Counted from the stretch's first letter, positions 33,414 through 44,460 are shown. The stretch is 64,000 bases of DNA from Aquabacterium sp. NJ1 (GCF_000768065.1 NZ_JRKM01000001.1:3330001-3394000), one strand, 5' to 3'. Made by a program: numbers and translations. The notes: generated from the letters alone by a model not told the origin.

Positions 33414-34214
33414 ATGGACTTTGAGTTCTTTAGCCAGACCGACACCGGGCGGGTGCGATCCAATAATGAAGACTCCATCGCCGTGGACGAGAGTTGCGGC
33501 GTGGCCGTGCTCGCCGACGGCATGGGCGGTTACGCGGCCGGTGAAGTCGCCAGCGGCATGGCCTGCGATTTCATCAAGAGCGAATTGGGGCGCTGGCTGC
33601 ACGAGGCCTCCAGCAACGCCAGCGACGGCGACGTCAAGCGCGCCATGGATATCTGCGTCGACAACGCCAACCGGGCGATTTTCGGGGCCGCCAATTCCAA
33701 CCCGACTTACGCCGGCATGGGCACCACCCTGGTTCTGGCGGTTTTCCGGTCAGGTCGCCTGTTATTGGGGCATATTGGTGATTCGCGCGCCTACCGCTGG
33801 CGTGACGGCCAGCTGCAGCAGATCACAAAAGACCATTCGTTACTGCAAGAGCAGATCGATGCTGGCATCCTTACGCCAGAGCAGGCTCAGTACGCCGCCA
33901 ACAAGAACCTGGTGACCCGGGCCCTGGGGGTCGAGGATCTGGTCCTGATGGAAACGCATCTGCACGATATCCAGTCCGGCGACGTCTATTTGATGTGCTC
34001 GGACGGCCTGTCCGATATGCTGCGAGATCAGCAGATCGCCGAGGTCATGGCTGCCCACACCAGCTTGCCCGATATGGGTGCGGCCCTGGTGGCAGCGGCC
34101 AATGACGCAGGTGGCCGGGATAATATTGCCGTCGTGCTGGTGCGTGCACAGGGAGCAGCCGATCCGGCGCCGAGGTCCTGGTGGCCTTTCAAGCGCTTGA
34201 CTGGTTTAAATTAA
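33414..34214 (+). CDS. PP2C-family protein phosphatase
   Basis: A 266-residue Stp1/PrpC-type phosphatase. Metal-binding acidic motifs are clear: SNNEDS, VAVLADGMGGYAAGEVAS, GHIGDSRAYRW, MCSDGLSDML and GGRDNIAVVLV. It would reverse the adjacent kinase's phosphorylation. The tail (ADPAPRSWWPFKRLTGLN) is basic and aromatic, perhaps membrane-touching. It lies 68 bases after the kinase and 35 before the FHA gene. Confidence 0.93.
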   Translation: MDFEFFSQTDTGRVRSNNEDSIAVDESCGVAVLADGMGGYAAGEVASGMACDFIKSELGRWLHEASSNASDGDVKRAMDICVDNANRAIFGAANSNPTYAGMGTTLVLAVFRSGRLLLGHIGDSRAYRWRDGQLQQITKDHSLLQEQIDAGILTPEQAQYAANKNLVTRALGVEDLVLMETHLHDIQSGDVYLMCSDGLSDMLRDQQIAEVMAAHTSLPDMGAALVAAANDAGGRDNIAVVLVRAQGAADPAPRSWWPFKRLTGLN

Positions 34215-34249
34215 ACGCCAAATAGAGATCAATACCCGAGAGGTTCCGA

Positions 34250-34975
34250 ATGGGAAAACTGGTCGTCTCGCTAGACGGGGTCGTCATCAAAGAAGTCCAA
34301 ATCACCAAGGACAAAACCTCGCTTGGGCGCCGCCCATATAACGACATCGTGATCGACAACCTGGCGGTCAGCGGCGAGCACGCCGTGCTGCAACTGGTGG
34401 GCAACGATGTTTTCATCGAAGATCTCAACAGCACCAACGGCACCTACATCAACGGCAAGGCCGTCAAGAAGCAGCTGCTGCAGCACAACGACACGGTCGA
34501 AATCGGCAAGTACAAGATCAAGTACCTGGTCGAAGAGGGCTCCGACTACGAGAAGACCATGATCATGCGGCCCGGCACGCCCCTGCCCACGGCCATGTCG
34601 TCTGCGCAGGGCGGCATGAGCGTAGGGGGCTCGTCGTCCGTGCCCCAGGCCGCGTTTGGCAGCACCATGGGGGCGGCCACACTGGGCTCAGGCTTTGGCG
34701 GCCTGAACACGCAGTCGCCGGCCTCCATCAAGGTGCTCAATGGCGCCGCGGCAGGCCGTGAAGTCGCCCTGACCAAGGTGGTGACCACCGTGGGCAAGCC
34801 CGGCGTGCAGGTGGCCTCGATCACCAAGCGCCCGGGTGGTTATGTGTTTGCCCACGTGGAAGGCGGTGCACGCCCCACCGTGAACGGCAACCCCGTGGCT
34901 GGCGACCCCGTGCACCTCAAGAATGGTGACGTGATCGAGCTGGCCGGCACGCAAATGCAATTCGTGCAGGCCTGA
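34250..34975 (+). CDS. Tandem FHA domain protein
   Basis: A 241-residue phosphothreonine reader. The N-terminal FHA domain is canonical: TSLGRRPYNDIVI, SGEHAVLQL and STNGTYING (residues about 22-66). A Gly/Ser/Thr/Met-rich linker (about 105-160) contains possible phosphosites. Residues about 160-241 (VNGNPVAGD, LKNGDVIELAGTQMQFVQ) look like a second FHA fold missing the usual GR and SxxH residues, so it may bind protein without phosphate. GAGAGG precedes the ATG. It probably reads marks set by the upstream kinase. Confidence 0.9.
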   Translation: MGKLVVSLDGVVIKEVQITKDKTSLGRRPYNDIVIDNLAVSGEHAVLQLVGNDVFIEDLNSTNGTYINGKAVKKQLLQHNDTVEIGKYKIKYLVEEGSDYEKTMIMRPGTPLPTAMSSAQGGMSVGGSSSVPQAAFGSTMGAATLGSGFGGLNTQSPASIKVLNGAAAGREVALTKVVTTVGKPGVQVASITKRPGGYVFAHVEGGARPTVNGNPVAGDPVHLKNGDVIELAGTQMQFVQA

Positions 34976-35005
34976 TCAGGTGGGCTGCCAGCCAGGAGCC
35001 CAGCC

Positions 35006-35821
35006 ATGATCCGCGTATTAGGTTGTTCCGGGTCGATCGCCGCGCGTTGCCACACGACGGCCTTTCTGCTGGATGACGACATCCTGCTGGACGCCGGCAG
35101 CGGTGTGGGCGAATTGCGGCTGGACGAACTGGCGCGCATCGACCACATCCTGCTGAGCCACAGCCACCTGGACCACATCCTCAGCATCCCCTTGCTGGCT
35201 GACAGCGTCATGAAGCTGCGCGCTGGCCCGGCTGGCAGCATGAGTGACCTGCGGCCCATCCATGTACATGCCCTGCCGGAGACGCTGGAGGCCATGCGCC
35301 GCCACATCTTCAATGGCGTGATCTGGCCTGATTTCACGCGCCTGCCGAGCGCGGCACGCCCGATCCTGGTCTTTCATGAGTTCACCGTGGGGCAGGTGCT
35401 GACCTTCCCGGCGCGTGGTGGCATGGCAGACCGCCAGATCCATGTGCTGCCGGCGGCGCACACCGTGCCGGGCGTGGGCTTTGGCGTGGACACGCCGCAA
35501 GGCTGGTGGGTGTTCTCCGGTGACACAGGGCCCAACCCGGCGCTGTGGAAGGCCTTGAACGGCCAGCGCATTGCGCAACTGGTCATCGAGACGGCCTTTG
35601 GCGACGAAGAAGCCCATCTGGCCAAGATCAGCGGGCACCTGTCGCCACAGAGCCTGGCCCAGGAACTCGAGCAGCTCGATGGCGAGGTCAGCGTCTTCAT
35701 CACCCACCCCAAGCCGGGTGAGGTGCCCTCGGTGCTGGCGCAGATCCGCGCGCTGGACACCCGCCACCGCATCGAGCCGCTGCGTGAAGGCCAGCGCTTC
35801 AATGTGCCGGTCGAGGACTGA
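35006..35821 (+). CDS. Class II 3',5'-cyclic-nucleotide phosphodiesterase
   Basis: A 271-residue metallo-beta-lactamase-fold enzyme. The metal site HSHLDHILSIPLLADS near residue 51 matches the class II cyclic nucleotide phosphodiesterase signature, as in yeast PDE1 and Vibrio CpdP. Further ligands are in AAHTVPG, FSGDTGPN and ITHPKPGE. It probably hydrolyses cAMP or a related nucleotide, adding second-messenger control to the kinase/FHA run. CAGGAG lies seven bases upstream of the ATG. The stop codon lies inside a terminator stem. Confidence 0.85.
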   Translation: MIRVLGCSGSIAARCHTTAFLLDDDILLDAGSGVGELRLDELARIDHILLSHSHLDHILSIPLLADSVMKLRAGPAGSMSDLRPIHVHALPETLEAMRRHIFNGVIWPDFTRLPSAARPILVFHEFTVGQVLTFPARGGMADRQIHVLPAAHTVPGVGFGVDTPQGWWVFSGDTGPNPALWKALNGQRIAQLVIETAFGDEEAHLAKISGHLSPQSLAQELEQLDGEVSVFITHPKPGEVPSVLAQIRALDTRHRIEPLREGQRFNVPVED

Positions 35822-35841
35822 CAAATTTTGTCAGTCCTTTT
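35814..35841 (+). terminator. Terminator overlapping phosphodiesterase stop codon
   Basis: AGGACTGACAAA (35814-35825) and TTTGTCAGTCCT (35827-35838) are perfect complements, followed by TTT. The TGA stop (35819-35821) lies in the left arm. The realistic loop is the central A/T bases. Confidence 0.85.
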
Positions 35842-35905
35842 GGGTGATTGACAGTTTCTGGCGTTTCAATCGAAACAAGGTCGACCAAAGCTGTCTCCCC
35901 TGAGT

Positions 35906-35928
35906 TTGGCACTAGGGGAAAGTGCCAA
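35906..35928. promoter_or_regulatory. Dyad upstream of pilA sigma-54 promoter
   Basis: TTGGCACT-N7-AGTGCCAA is a perfect eight-base inverted repeat ending 30 bases before the sigma-54 promoter. It could be a binding site for the PilR-type activator or another regulator; its identity is a guess. Confidence 0.5.
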
Positions 35929-35958
35929 CAAAATCACGATTTTTCGGCCACTGAAAGC

Positions 35959-35974
35959 TGGCACGCTGTCTGCG
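35959..35974 (+). promoter_or_regulatory. Sigma-54 promoter of pilA
   Basis: TGGCACGCTGTCTGCG has the invariant GG and GC elements ten bases apart (-24/-12) and a perfect TGGCACG block. The predicted start is about 70 bases before the pilA ATG. RpoN/PilR control of major pilin genes is established in Pseudomonas and relatives. Confidence 0.8.
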
Positions 35975-36054
35975 TTGTATTGAGCGTGGCCCCCGGTTGT
36001 GTGGGGTCGGTCAAAAGGCAAGTTCTTAGCGGGTCGCGGCCCAAGGAGTTAATC

Positions 36055-36585
36055 ATGCAAGTGATGAAGCAAGTGCAAAAGGGTTTCACCCTGATCGAAC
36101 TGATGATCGTGGTGGCCATCATTGGTATTCTGGCTGCCGTGGCGCTGCCTGCTTATCAGGACTACACCGTGCGCTCGCAGGTTTCTGAAGGCCTGGCGTT
36201 GACGGGAGGCTTGAAGACTGCCGTGTCTGAATACTACGCAGCCAAGGGTGCATTCCCTGCTACCAATTCCGATGCCATCTGCGGTGGCGCCAGCGTGTCC
36301 AACTGCACGGGCAACAATGCTGCGGATAACCAGGGCAACTACGTCTCTTCCATTACGGTCACGACTGGTGGCGGTCTGGATGTCACGTTTGGTAACAAGG
36401 CCAACAAGAACATCGCAACAAAGGTGCTGTCATTGCGACCCGCCCTTGATGCTGCCAAGAACGTTACTTGGATTTGCGGCGGTGCTTCTGTGCCTTCTGG
36501 TGTAACGGTGGGTGATGGTACTAATGTCGCCTCCAATGGCACAACCATCGATGCGAAGTATCTGCCAACTTCCTGCAAGATCTAA
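36055..36585 (+). CDS. pilA: Type IV major pilin
   Basis: A 176-residue type IVa prepilin. The leader [10 protein letters not shown] ends in Gly, cleavage precedes F11, and the N-terminal helix is [20 protein letters not shown] with the conserved Glu at mature position 5. The C-terminus holds Cys pairs (ICGG / SNC and WICGG / TSCK) that can form two loops. The ATG is preceded by AAGGAG. A long leader with a sigma-54 promoter lies upstream and a strong terminator downstream. The body is Thr/Ser/Gly-rich, offering modification sites. Confidence 0.95.
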   Translation: MQVMKQVQKGFTLIELMIVVAIIGILAAVALPAYQDYTVRSQVSEGLALTGGLKTAVSEYYAAKGAFPATNSDAICGGASVSNCTGNNAADNQGNYVSSITVTTGGGLDVTFGNKANKNIATKVLSLRPALDAAKNVTWICGGASVPSGVTVGDGTNVASNGTTIDAKYLPTSCKI

Positions 36586-36601
36586 TTTCTGATTTTTCAA
36601 G

Positions 36602-36630
36602 AAATGGCGCCCGACGGGCGCCATTTCTCC
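36602..36630 (+). terminator. Rho-independent terminator after pilA
   Basis: AAATGGCGCCC-GAC-GGGCGCCATTT is a perfect 11-pair stem with a three-base loop, 17 bases after the pilA stop. The transferase gene starts five bases further on, so it depends on readthrough or its own start signals. Confidence 0.9.
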
Positions 36631-36634
36631 ATTC

Positions 36635-38374
36635 ATGAGCAAGAAAAGTTTTGCTTGGTTGACGCTCGCTGCCTACGTTGGCTTGCTTGTCTTGCCGGAT
36701 TTATTGTCTCTGGGTGATTCAACCCCGATGGGGCAATTGGAAAACGTCGAGCGCGTGGCCTATGGCGTGGCAGCGTGGGTACTGTGGTTCGCGCTTTTTG
36801 GGCGCCGCTTGTGGTTGGGCGTGGCGCTATCCATACCATTGTTTCTGGTTTGGTGGCCCGCTGAGGTTTACTTGCGCATGCAGGTGGGGGCATCAGTGAC
36901 CGCCGCCTTTATTGGTCTGTTGTTGGAAACCAATCAGCGCGAGGTATCTGATTTTCTGTCGGTGTATTGGCCCTGGGTGGCACTCGGCCTGCTGCCTTTT
37001 GCGTTTGGTGTGATGGTTGCCCGACTGGCGAAAAGCGAGGGCCTAGCCTGGGTCCATCGGACGAGGATGTGGTTGCTTATCATCCTGCCGTGCTTTGGTT
37101 TCATGACCTTCTGGGTGTTTGACCAGCAACAACAACAGTTGGATCGCGGGCTCCAGAGTCGATCAGATGTCTTCTGGATCCAACCTATGGGCTATTGGGC
37201 CGGCAAGTGGGGCTCCATCTACCCCCTGGATCCATATCTGGCCATACAACGCTATGCCGAAGACTGGCGGCGTGTAAAAGACATGCGCCAAGTCGTCGAT
37301 CATTTCCGCTTTGGCGCGGTACAGCAGGCTATGCCGGCGGCGGACTTGATCGTGCTGGTCATCGGTGAGTCGGCTCGGGCGGATCGCTGGCAATTGGGCG
37401 GCTACCCTCGCCCGACCACCCCGCTTTTGTCCAAGCTGTCAAACCTGATCTATTTTTCCGATGTGGTGACCTACTCGACTGCTACACGCAGTTCGGTACC
37501 GATGATTGTTTCTCGTTCGCCGGTCGTCAACCCGGTGGGTGCGGTGGGGCCGACAGTGGAGCCGTCCTTCCTGAAGGCACTATCCGAGGTCGGCTACAAG
37601 ACCTACTGGGTGTCCAATCAGTCGGCCAGCGGGTTCTTTGACACCTCGGTGGTGTTCTATGCGCGGGACGCTGATTCGGTGCAGTTTGTTAACCCAAGTA
37701 ATTTTGGCGCAGAAGGTTCGTACGACGAGAGCTTGTTAGGTGGCTTGCGCGAAGCAGTGTCTCTGGGCCGCCCGGCAGCGGTGGTGTTGCACACCCTAGG
37801 CAGCCATTTCAATTATGCACACCGCTATCCCGAATCATTTGACGTGTTCAAGCCTTCCATCAAGCAAAAGGAACGGGCCTACAGCCAAGAAGTAGTTCGA
37901 AAGGTCGAAGTCAACAATGCATATGACAATAGCATTCGCTACACCGATTTCTTCTTATCTCAGGTGATTGAGGTCGTGGAGGCCTCGGGGCGATCAGCAG
38001 TGGTGATCTATGTATCCGATCATGGGGAGGACATCTACGAGCCTGGCTGTATCAGCGGGGGTATTGTGCGCAATAGCGTGGCGTCCTACCGGGTGCCAGC
38101 TTTCGCCTGGTACAGCAATCAGTTCGAGCGGCAGCGTCCTGACATAGTTGGCCACATGCGAGAAATGGCTGCCAAGCCAATGCAGACCGATTTTGCGTAC
38201 CAAGCTATGCTGGATGTCGCCTCTGTCAGGCTGCCCAAATCCGCTGGGCGACCGATGCCAAGCTTCGCGACGGGGAATGTGACGGGCGCTGTGCGTTTAG
38301 TGGCTGGGCTGGGTAGTGCAGTCGTCGACTTTGATGAGGCTGCCAAGCGCGATCATTGCCGGGTTGCCAAATGA
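36635..38374 (+). CDS. Sulfatase-family phosphoethanolamine transferase-like protein
   Basis: A 579-residue membrane enzyme. Four to five N-terminal helices (residues about 5-165) precede a periplasmic alkaline-phosphatase-fold domain with [16 protein letters not shown] (about 238), the likely Thr nucleophile in [13 protein letters not shown] (about 280) and SDHGED (about 460). This is the EptA/CptA/PptA pattern, moving phosphoethanolamine from phosphatidylethanolamine to lipid A, core sugar or, for Neisseria PptA, pilin. Directly following pilA, it may modify pilin. Its base composition is visibly more AT-rich than neighbours, suggesting acquisition. Confidence 0.88.
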   Translation: MSKKSFAWLTLAAYVGLLVLPDLLSLGDSTPMGQLENVERVAYGVAAWVLWFALFGRRLWLGVALSIPLFLVWWPAEVYLRMQVGASVTAAFIGLLLETNQREVSDFLSVYWPWVALGLLPFAFGVMVARLAKSEGLAWVHRTRMWLLIILPCFGFMTFWVFDQQQQQLDRGLQSRSDVFWIQPMGYWAGKWGSIYPLDPYLAIQRYAEDWRRVKDMRQVVDHFRFGAVQQAMPAADLIVLVIGESARADRWQLGGYPRPTTPLLSKLSNLIYFSDVVTYSTATRSSVPMIVSRSPVVNPVGAVGPTVEPSFLKALSEVGYKTYWVSNQSASGFFDTSVVFYARDADSVQFVNPSNFGAEGSYDESLLGGLREAVSLGRPAAVVLHTLGSHFNYAHRYPESFDVFKPSIKQKERAYSQEVVRKVEVNNAYDNSIRYTDFFLSQVIEVVEASGRSAVVIYVSDHGEDIYEPGCISGGIVRNSVASYRVPAFAWYSNQFERQRPDIVGHMREMAAKPMQTDFAYQAMLDVASVRLPKSAGRPMPSFATGNVTGAVRLVAGLGSAVVDFDEAAKRDHCRVAK

Positions 38375-38438
38375 AGAAGTGAGGCGTGTTGCGGCCAAGC
38401 TAAAATCCCCGTTTTCGCGACCCAACAACCCTTCCACC

Positions 38439-40484
38439 ATGCCCAACTCCACCAAGAACATCACTGCCATGGCCAACGCCATCCGTGCGCTTGCCATGGA
38501 TGCCGTCCAGCAGGCTAATTCCGGTCACCCAGGCGCCCCGATGGGCATGGCCGACATGGCAGTGGCGTTGTGGAGCCGCCATCTGCGCCACCATCCGGCG
38601 CAGCCCCAATGGGCGGACCGTGACCGCTTCGTGCTGTCCAACGGCCACGCCTCGATGCTGATCTACTCGCTGCTGCATCTCACGGGCTACGAGCTGTCGA
38701 TCGACGACCTCAAGGCCTTCCGCCAGATGCACAGCAAGACACCGGGCCACCCTGAAGTGGGCGTCACGCCGGGTGTCGAAACCACCACGGGCCCGCTGGG
38801 GCAGGGCATCACCAATGCCGTGGGTTTTGCGTTGGCTGAAAAAATGCTGGCAGCCGAGTTCAACCGCGAAGGCCACAGCATCGTCAACCACCACACCTAT
38901 GTGTTCATGGGTGACGGTTGCCTGATGGAAGGCATCAGCCACGAAGCCGCCGCCCTGGCTGGCGCCTGGAAGCTCAACAAGCTGGTCGCCCTGTACGACG
39001 ACAACGGCATCTCGATCGACGGCCAGGTTGCCCCCTGGTTCGTGGACGACACCCCCAAGCGTTTCGAGGCCTATGGCTGGAACGTGATTGGCCCGGTGGA
39101 CGGCCATGATGTGGACGCCGTGGACGGCGCCATCGAGAAGGCCAAGATGAGCGCCGACAAGCCCACGCTGATCGTGTGCAAGACGGCCATCGGCCATGGC
39201 TCGCCCAACCGCGCCAACACGGCCAAGGCCCACGGCGAGCCCCTGGGTGGCGACGAGATCAAGCTGACCCGTGAAGCCCTGGGTTGGCCGCACGAGGCCT
39301 TCGTGATCCCCGAAGAGGTGTATGGCGACTGGAACGCCAGGGCCGATGGTGAGCTGCTGGTCAATGACTGGAATCAGCGTTTCGACGCCTACAAGGCCGC
39401 CTTCCCTGAGCTGGCAGCCGAGTTCACGCGCCGCATGGCCGGCGAGTTGCCCGCCAACTTCGCCGAGATCGCGGTGCAGGCCGTGGCGTCTGCGCACGAT
39501 AAGGCCGAGACCGTGGCCAGCCGCAAGGCCAGCCAGATCGCGCTGGAGTTCTTCACGGCCGCCGTGCCGGAAATGCTGGGCGGCTCGGCCGACCTGACCG
39601 GCTCGAACCTGACCAATACCAAGAGCACCCCCGCCTTCCGCGTGGACGAAGAAGGCGCCGTGGTCCTGACCGACGGCAAGCCCGGCCGCCACATCAACTA
39701 CGGTGTGCGCGAGTTCGGCATGGCCGCCATCATGAACGGCGTGGCCCTGCACGGCGGCTACATCCCCTACGCCGGCACGTTCCTGACCTTCTCTGACTAC
39801 AGCCGCAACGCCATCCGCATGGCCGCGCTGATGAAGCAGCGCGTGATTCACGTGTTCACGCATGACTCCATCGGCCTGGGCGAAGACGGCCCGACCCACC
39901 AGTCGGTCGAGCACGCCGCCAGCCTGCGCCTGATCCCTGGCCTGGACGTGTGGCGCCCGGCCGATACGACCGAAACGGCCGTGGCCTGGACCATTGCCCT
40001 GGCCAACAAGAACCGCCCCTCGGCGCTGCTGCTGTCGCGCCAGAACCTGCCGTACGCACCCAAGCAGGATGCGGATGTCATCACGCAAGGCGCGTATGTT
40101 TTGGCCGAGCCCTCAGAAGTGGGGTTGAAGAAAAAGGCCGTTGCCGTGATCATCGCGACCGGCTCCGAAGTGCAACTGGCGCTGCACGCCCAGGCCGAGC
40201 TGGCCAAGCTGGGCATCCCTGTGCGCGTGGTGTCCATGCCCTCGACCACCGTGTTCGACCGCCAGCCGGTCGAGTACAAGAAGGCCGTGCTGCCCGCCAA
40301 CCTGCCGCGCATCGCGGTCGAGGCCGGCGTGACGGACGGCTGGTGGAAGTACGGTTGTGCGGCGGTGGTCGGCATCGACACCTATGGCGAATCGGCCCCG
40401 GCTGGCGTGCTGTTCAAGCACTTCGGCTTCACCACCGAGAACGTGGTGGCCACGGTTCGCAAGGTGTTGTCGCTCAAGAAGTAA
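38439..40484 (+). CDS. tkt: Transketolase
   Basis: A 681-residue thiamine-diphosphate enzyme of the pentose phosphate and possibly Calvin pathways. Start region [30 protein letters not shown] is diagnostic; the ThDP motif is [18 protein letters not shown]...LYDDN; the pyrimidine domain has [19 protein letters not shown] and [17 protein letters not shown] 38439 is chosen over upstream in-frame codons that lie in the tail of the previous gene. gapA follows 68 bases later, a common central-carbon pairing. Confidence 0.97.
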   Translation: MPNSTKNITAMANAIRALAMDAVQQANSGHPGAPMGMADMAVALWSRHLRHHPAQPQWADRDRFVLSNGHASMLIYSLLHLTGYELSIDDLKAFRQMHSKTPGHPEVGVTPGVETTTGPLGQGITNAVGFALAEKMLAAEFNREGHSIVNHHTYVFMGDGCLMEGISHEAAALAGAWKLNKLVALYDDNGISIDGQVAPWFVDDTPKRFEAYGWNVIGPVDGHDVDAVDGAIEKAKMSADKPTLIVCKTAIGHGSPNRANTAKAHGEPLGGDEIKLTREALGWPHEAFVIPEEVYGDWNARADGELLVNDWNQRFDAYKAAFPELAAEFTRRMAGELPANFAEIAVQAVASAHDKAETVASRKASQIALEFFTAAVPEMLGGSADLTGSNLTNTKSTPAFRVDEEGAVVLTDGKPGRHINYGVREFGMAAIMNGVALHGGYIPYAGTFLTFSDYSRNAIRMAALMKQRVIHVFTHDSIGLGEDGPTHQSVEHAASLRLIPGLDVWRPADTTETAVAWTIALANKNRPSALLLSRQNLPYAPKQDADVITQGAYVLAEPSEVGLKKKAVAVIIATGSEVQLALHAQAELAKLGIPVRVVSMPSTTVFDRQPVEYKKAVLPANLPRIAVEAGVTDGWWKYGCAAVVGIDTYGESAPAGVLFKHFGFTTENVVATVRKVLSLKK

Positions 40485-40501
40485 GTCAAGGCGCTTCTTG
40501 A

Positions 40502-41551
<1,050 letters not shown>

Positions 41552-41582
41552 CATTTCTGTTACCGCCGTGATAAGCTGAATG

Positions 41583-41607
41583 ACAGGGCCCACAGAGGCC
41601 CTGTTTT
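41583..41607 (+). terminator. Rho-independent terminator after gapA
   Basis: ACAGGGCC-CACAGA-GGCCCTGT followed by TTTC: a perfect eight-pair stem and short T-run 31 bases after the gapA stop. Confidence 0.87.
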
Positions 41608-41631
41608 CACATCCAGGGGTGGATCACGGTG

Positions 41632-44277
41632 ATGGGTCGGCGTTTGTGGTTGGTGCTGTGGACAGTCTTTGTGCTGTTGGGGCACCTGTTGTTCGATGCA
41701 AACACGCTGTATCAGCAGGCGTTGTCGCAGCAGTCCGGGGCGTATGCGCTGAGTGAGCGCCGCCTGACGGACCGTGTCGTGCTGGTGGTGCTGGATTCAT
41801 GGGCACTGCGCACCCTGGCCGATGACCGGCTGATGCCCAAGCTCTACGCCCGCCAGAAAGGCGGCGCATCGGGTGTGTTGTGGGCACCGCGCCAGACCGG
41901 CACCATCCAGGGCATCCTGACGCTGGGCACGGGCATGGCGCCCAGCGGGCTGGCGGCCATCGGCCTGATGTCGTCGGCGCGCTTCGAGGGCTGGACCATC
42001 TTTGACGATGTAGCGGCGCGCGGCGAGAACGTGTCCTTCCATGGCGGCCCGGCCTGGCTGCCCTTGTTCGGTGACCGTGGCAAGGGGCATTTCCGCGAAA
42101 CGGGGCATGGCCCCAACTTCCGCGACGAAGATGTCGAAGGGCTGGCGCACTCCCGTCAGGCCTTGTTGTCCGAGCATCCCCCAACGCTCAGCGTGGTCCA
42201 TATCACCGAGACCGATGTGGCTGCCCACCAGTACGGCACGGAGCGCCCGGAATACGCCGCCGTGCTGAAGTTCTGGGACGATGCGCTGGACGACTACCTC
42301 CAGCAGGTGCTCAAGCCGGGCACGACCGTGATCATCACGGCGGATCACGGCAACGACGTCAACGGCAGCCATGGGGGCAGCGAGCCCATCTACCGCAAGG
42401 TGCCTGTGGTGTTCCTGGGGCAGGGCATCGACCGGGACAACCACATCGAGATGAATGCGGCCGACATGCCCGCGACCATCGCGGTGTTGCTGGGCATACG
42501 GGCGCCCGGCGCAGCGGTGGCCATGCCAGCCGTGCACGCCTTGCAGCTCACGATGGTGGAGCGCGGGCGGGTCGCCTTGATCTCGTATGCCCACAGTCTG
42601 CTGAACCGGGCAGCCTTGAAGGACCGCCCCGACCTGCTGGCCAAGGTGCAGGGTGCCTTTCCGAGCCGCACCGACGACCCGAAGTTCAGGTGGCTGACCG
42701 ATCACCACGTCAAGGACATGTTGCCCCGGCTGCAGTCCACCTTCCGGGAGCTGGAAGAGCATGTGGGTTTCGTGCGCGTGGTCAACACGGTGGACTGGGT
42801 GTTCGTGGTCATGACGTTTGTGCTGGCCGTGCTGATGCTGTGGTCGGTGGCGCCGGCGGCAGCGGCCTTGCGCCCACCGCTGTGGGCGGGCACGACCGCC
42901 TTGTGTGCGGCCTTGCTGGGGATCGAGCTGTTGTTTGGCCTGCGCATTACCCACGCCGACGCCATGAAGGGCCTGATCAGGGGCGGTGCGCAGACCGCAG
43001 TGCTGCCACTTGTGCTGGTGGCCGGCGGCGGGCTGTCGCTGGCGGTGCTGGCCTGGCGCAAGCGCGCCCTGGGGTGGCAACTGGCGCGTGAGCAGCGTTT
43101 CCTGCTGGTGGTGCTGGGTTACCTGCTGACGAGCGTGCTGTATCCGGTGAACATGGTCGGCCTGATCGTGGCCATGTTGCTGGCGGCCTGGCTGTGGCAA
43201 AACCCCTTGCCATCGACCTGGCGTTGGCGCTGGCTGCTGTGTGCGCTGGTGGTGCTGACGGCCGGTACCAAGGTCTGGTCAATACTGGGTGAGAGCGCGC
43301 CCAGGCGGATGGCGGTGGGGGCGGCCCTGGCCTTGGCGGTCTCGGCCTTGATGCTGCACTGGCGCGCTTCGCTGAAGCTGGGCTGGTGGTGGGCGGCGCT
43401 GGTGCTGGCCCTGTTGATGCTGCCCTTTTCGTGCTTCAACCTGTTGGGGCTGGCAACGCAGGCGCAGTTGATGGTGGCCACCGCCGTGTCCGTGGGGGCG
43501 GGCGTGTGGGCCTACCGCTTGTGTGGCCGTGACCGCTGGCTGATCTGGCCTCTGCTGCCCACGCTGTGGTTCTGGTGGTGGGGCGTGTCGCAGCCTTGGG
43601 GCTTGTATCTGGCCTTGCTGGCAGGAGGCGGTTTGGCCGCGGCGGCGTATGTGATGGCGGCGCCTGTGGGCAACACGCGGCATGTGCGCCTGCTGGTGTC
43701 CACGCTGTGCATGTTGATGACGCTGAGCCTGCCCATGCATGTGCCGTCCGTGCTGGGGTTCGTGCTGGTGACGTTGGCCTTCTTCCAATGGCAGCCGTTG
43801 TTGGTGCAGCGTTGGCCCGCGGTGGCGATGGCTGCCGTCGTCCTGGTGGCGGCGCGGTACGGGTTGTTCGACGTTTACGGTTATGCAGACTCGCCCGCGC
43901 AGGTTTATCAGCTCAAGCACCTGGATCTGGCCGCCGCCTACCTGGGCGACGAGTCCCGCTCGATACACGGTGCGGTGCTGATGGTGGTGCTCAAGATCTG
44001 GCTGGCCGGGGTGGTGTTGATGCTGGCGGCGGGCTTGTTCAAGCCATGGCGCGGCTGGCTGGATGATGTGATGGCGGTGGCCGCGGTATTGGTGTTGCTC
44101 CAGATCGGGCAGGCGGCCGTTCGCGCCAGCCTGGCATTTGCCGAGCGGTCCCATCAGTACGATTTCGCGGCGTTCTCCATGCTGGTCCACACGGGGGTGC
44201 TGATCCTGGGCATGCTGGCTTACGGGCCACTGCGGCGCTTGCGCCTGATGCAAACGCCCCCCGCCGTTTCACCATGA
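41632..44277 (+). CDS. GPI-ethanolamine-phosphate-transferase-like membrane enzyme
   Basis: An 881-residue protein. One N-terminal helix, an alkaline-phosphatase-superfamily domain (residues about 45-330), then about 14 hydrophobic helices to the end. Catalytic-type motifs: VVLVVLDSWALR, a Thr-rich RQTGTIQGILTLGTG, ITETDVAAHQYG and ITADHGNDVNGSHGG. This order and the DHG-x4-GSHG motif match eukaryotic PIG-N/PIG-O ethanolamine-phosphate transferases. Function here is probably phospho-group transfer or hydrolysis on an envelope glycan or lipid. GTG 41629 is an alternative start; AGGGG lies upstream. No partner gene is adjacent. Confidence 0.8.
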   Translation: MGRRLWLVLWTVFVLLGHLLFDANTLYQQALSQQSGAYALSERRLTDRVVLVVLDSWALRTLADDRLMPKLYARQKGGASGVLWAPRQTGTIQGILTLGTGMAPSGLAAIGLMSSARFEGWTIFDDVAARGENVSFHGGPAWLPLFGDRGKGHFRETGHGPNFRDEDVEGLAHSRQALLSEHPPTLSVVHITETDVAAHQYGTERPEYAAVLKFWDDALDDYLQQVLKPGTTVIITADHGNDVNGSHGGSEPIYRKVPVVFLGQGIDRDNHIEMNAADMPATIAVLLGIRAPGAAVAMPAVHALQLTMVERGRVALISYAHSLLNRAALKDRPDLLAKVQGAFPSRTDDPKFRWLTDHHVKDMLPRLQSTFRELEEHVGFVRVVNTVDWVFVVMTFVLAVLMLWSVAPAAAALRPPLWAGTTALCAALLGIELLFGLRITHADAMKGLIRGGAQTAVLPLVLVAGGGLSLAVLAWRKRALGWQLAREQRFLLVVLGYLLTSVLYPVNMVGLIVAMLLAAWLWQNPLPSTWRWRWLLCALVVLTAGTKVWSILGESAPRRMAVGAALALAVSALMLHWRASLKLGWWWAALVLALLMLPFSCFNLLGLATQAQLMVATAVSVGAGVWAYRLCGRDRWLIWPLLPTLWFWWWGVSQPWGLYLALLAGGGLAAAAYVMAAPVGNTRHVRLLVSTLCMLMTLSLPMHVPSVLGFVLVTLAFFQWQPLLVQRWPAVAMAAVVLVAARYGLFDVYGYADSPAQVYQLKHLDLAAAYLGDESRSIHGAVLMVVLKIWLAGVVLMLAAGLFKPWRGWLDDVMAVAAVLVLLQIGQAAVRASLAFAERSHQYDFAAFSMLVHTGVLILGMLAYGPLRRLRLMQTPPAVSP

Positions 44278-44460
44278 CCATTTCGCCATGAGATAGCGGC
44301 GTGTGATGGTGGGCATTTTTTGTGCGCAATTGTCAACATGGGCCGTACGGGCCATCGCGCGACCCATGCGCGGCCACATAATCCGGACTCTTTGGCGTTC
44401 GTTGGCACCATGTCCGTGCGCGGCGCGGCATGAAACCCTGGTAGTTGGATTGCATTCTGG

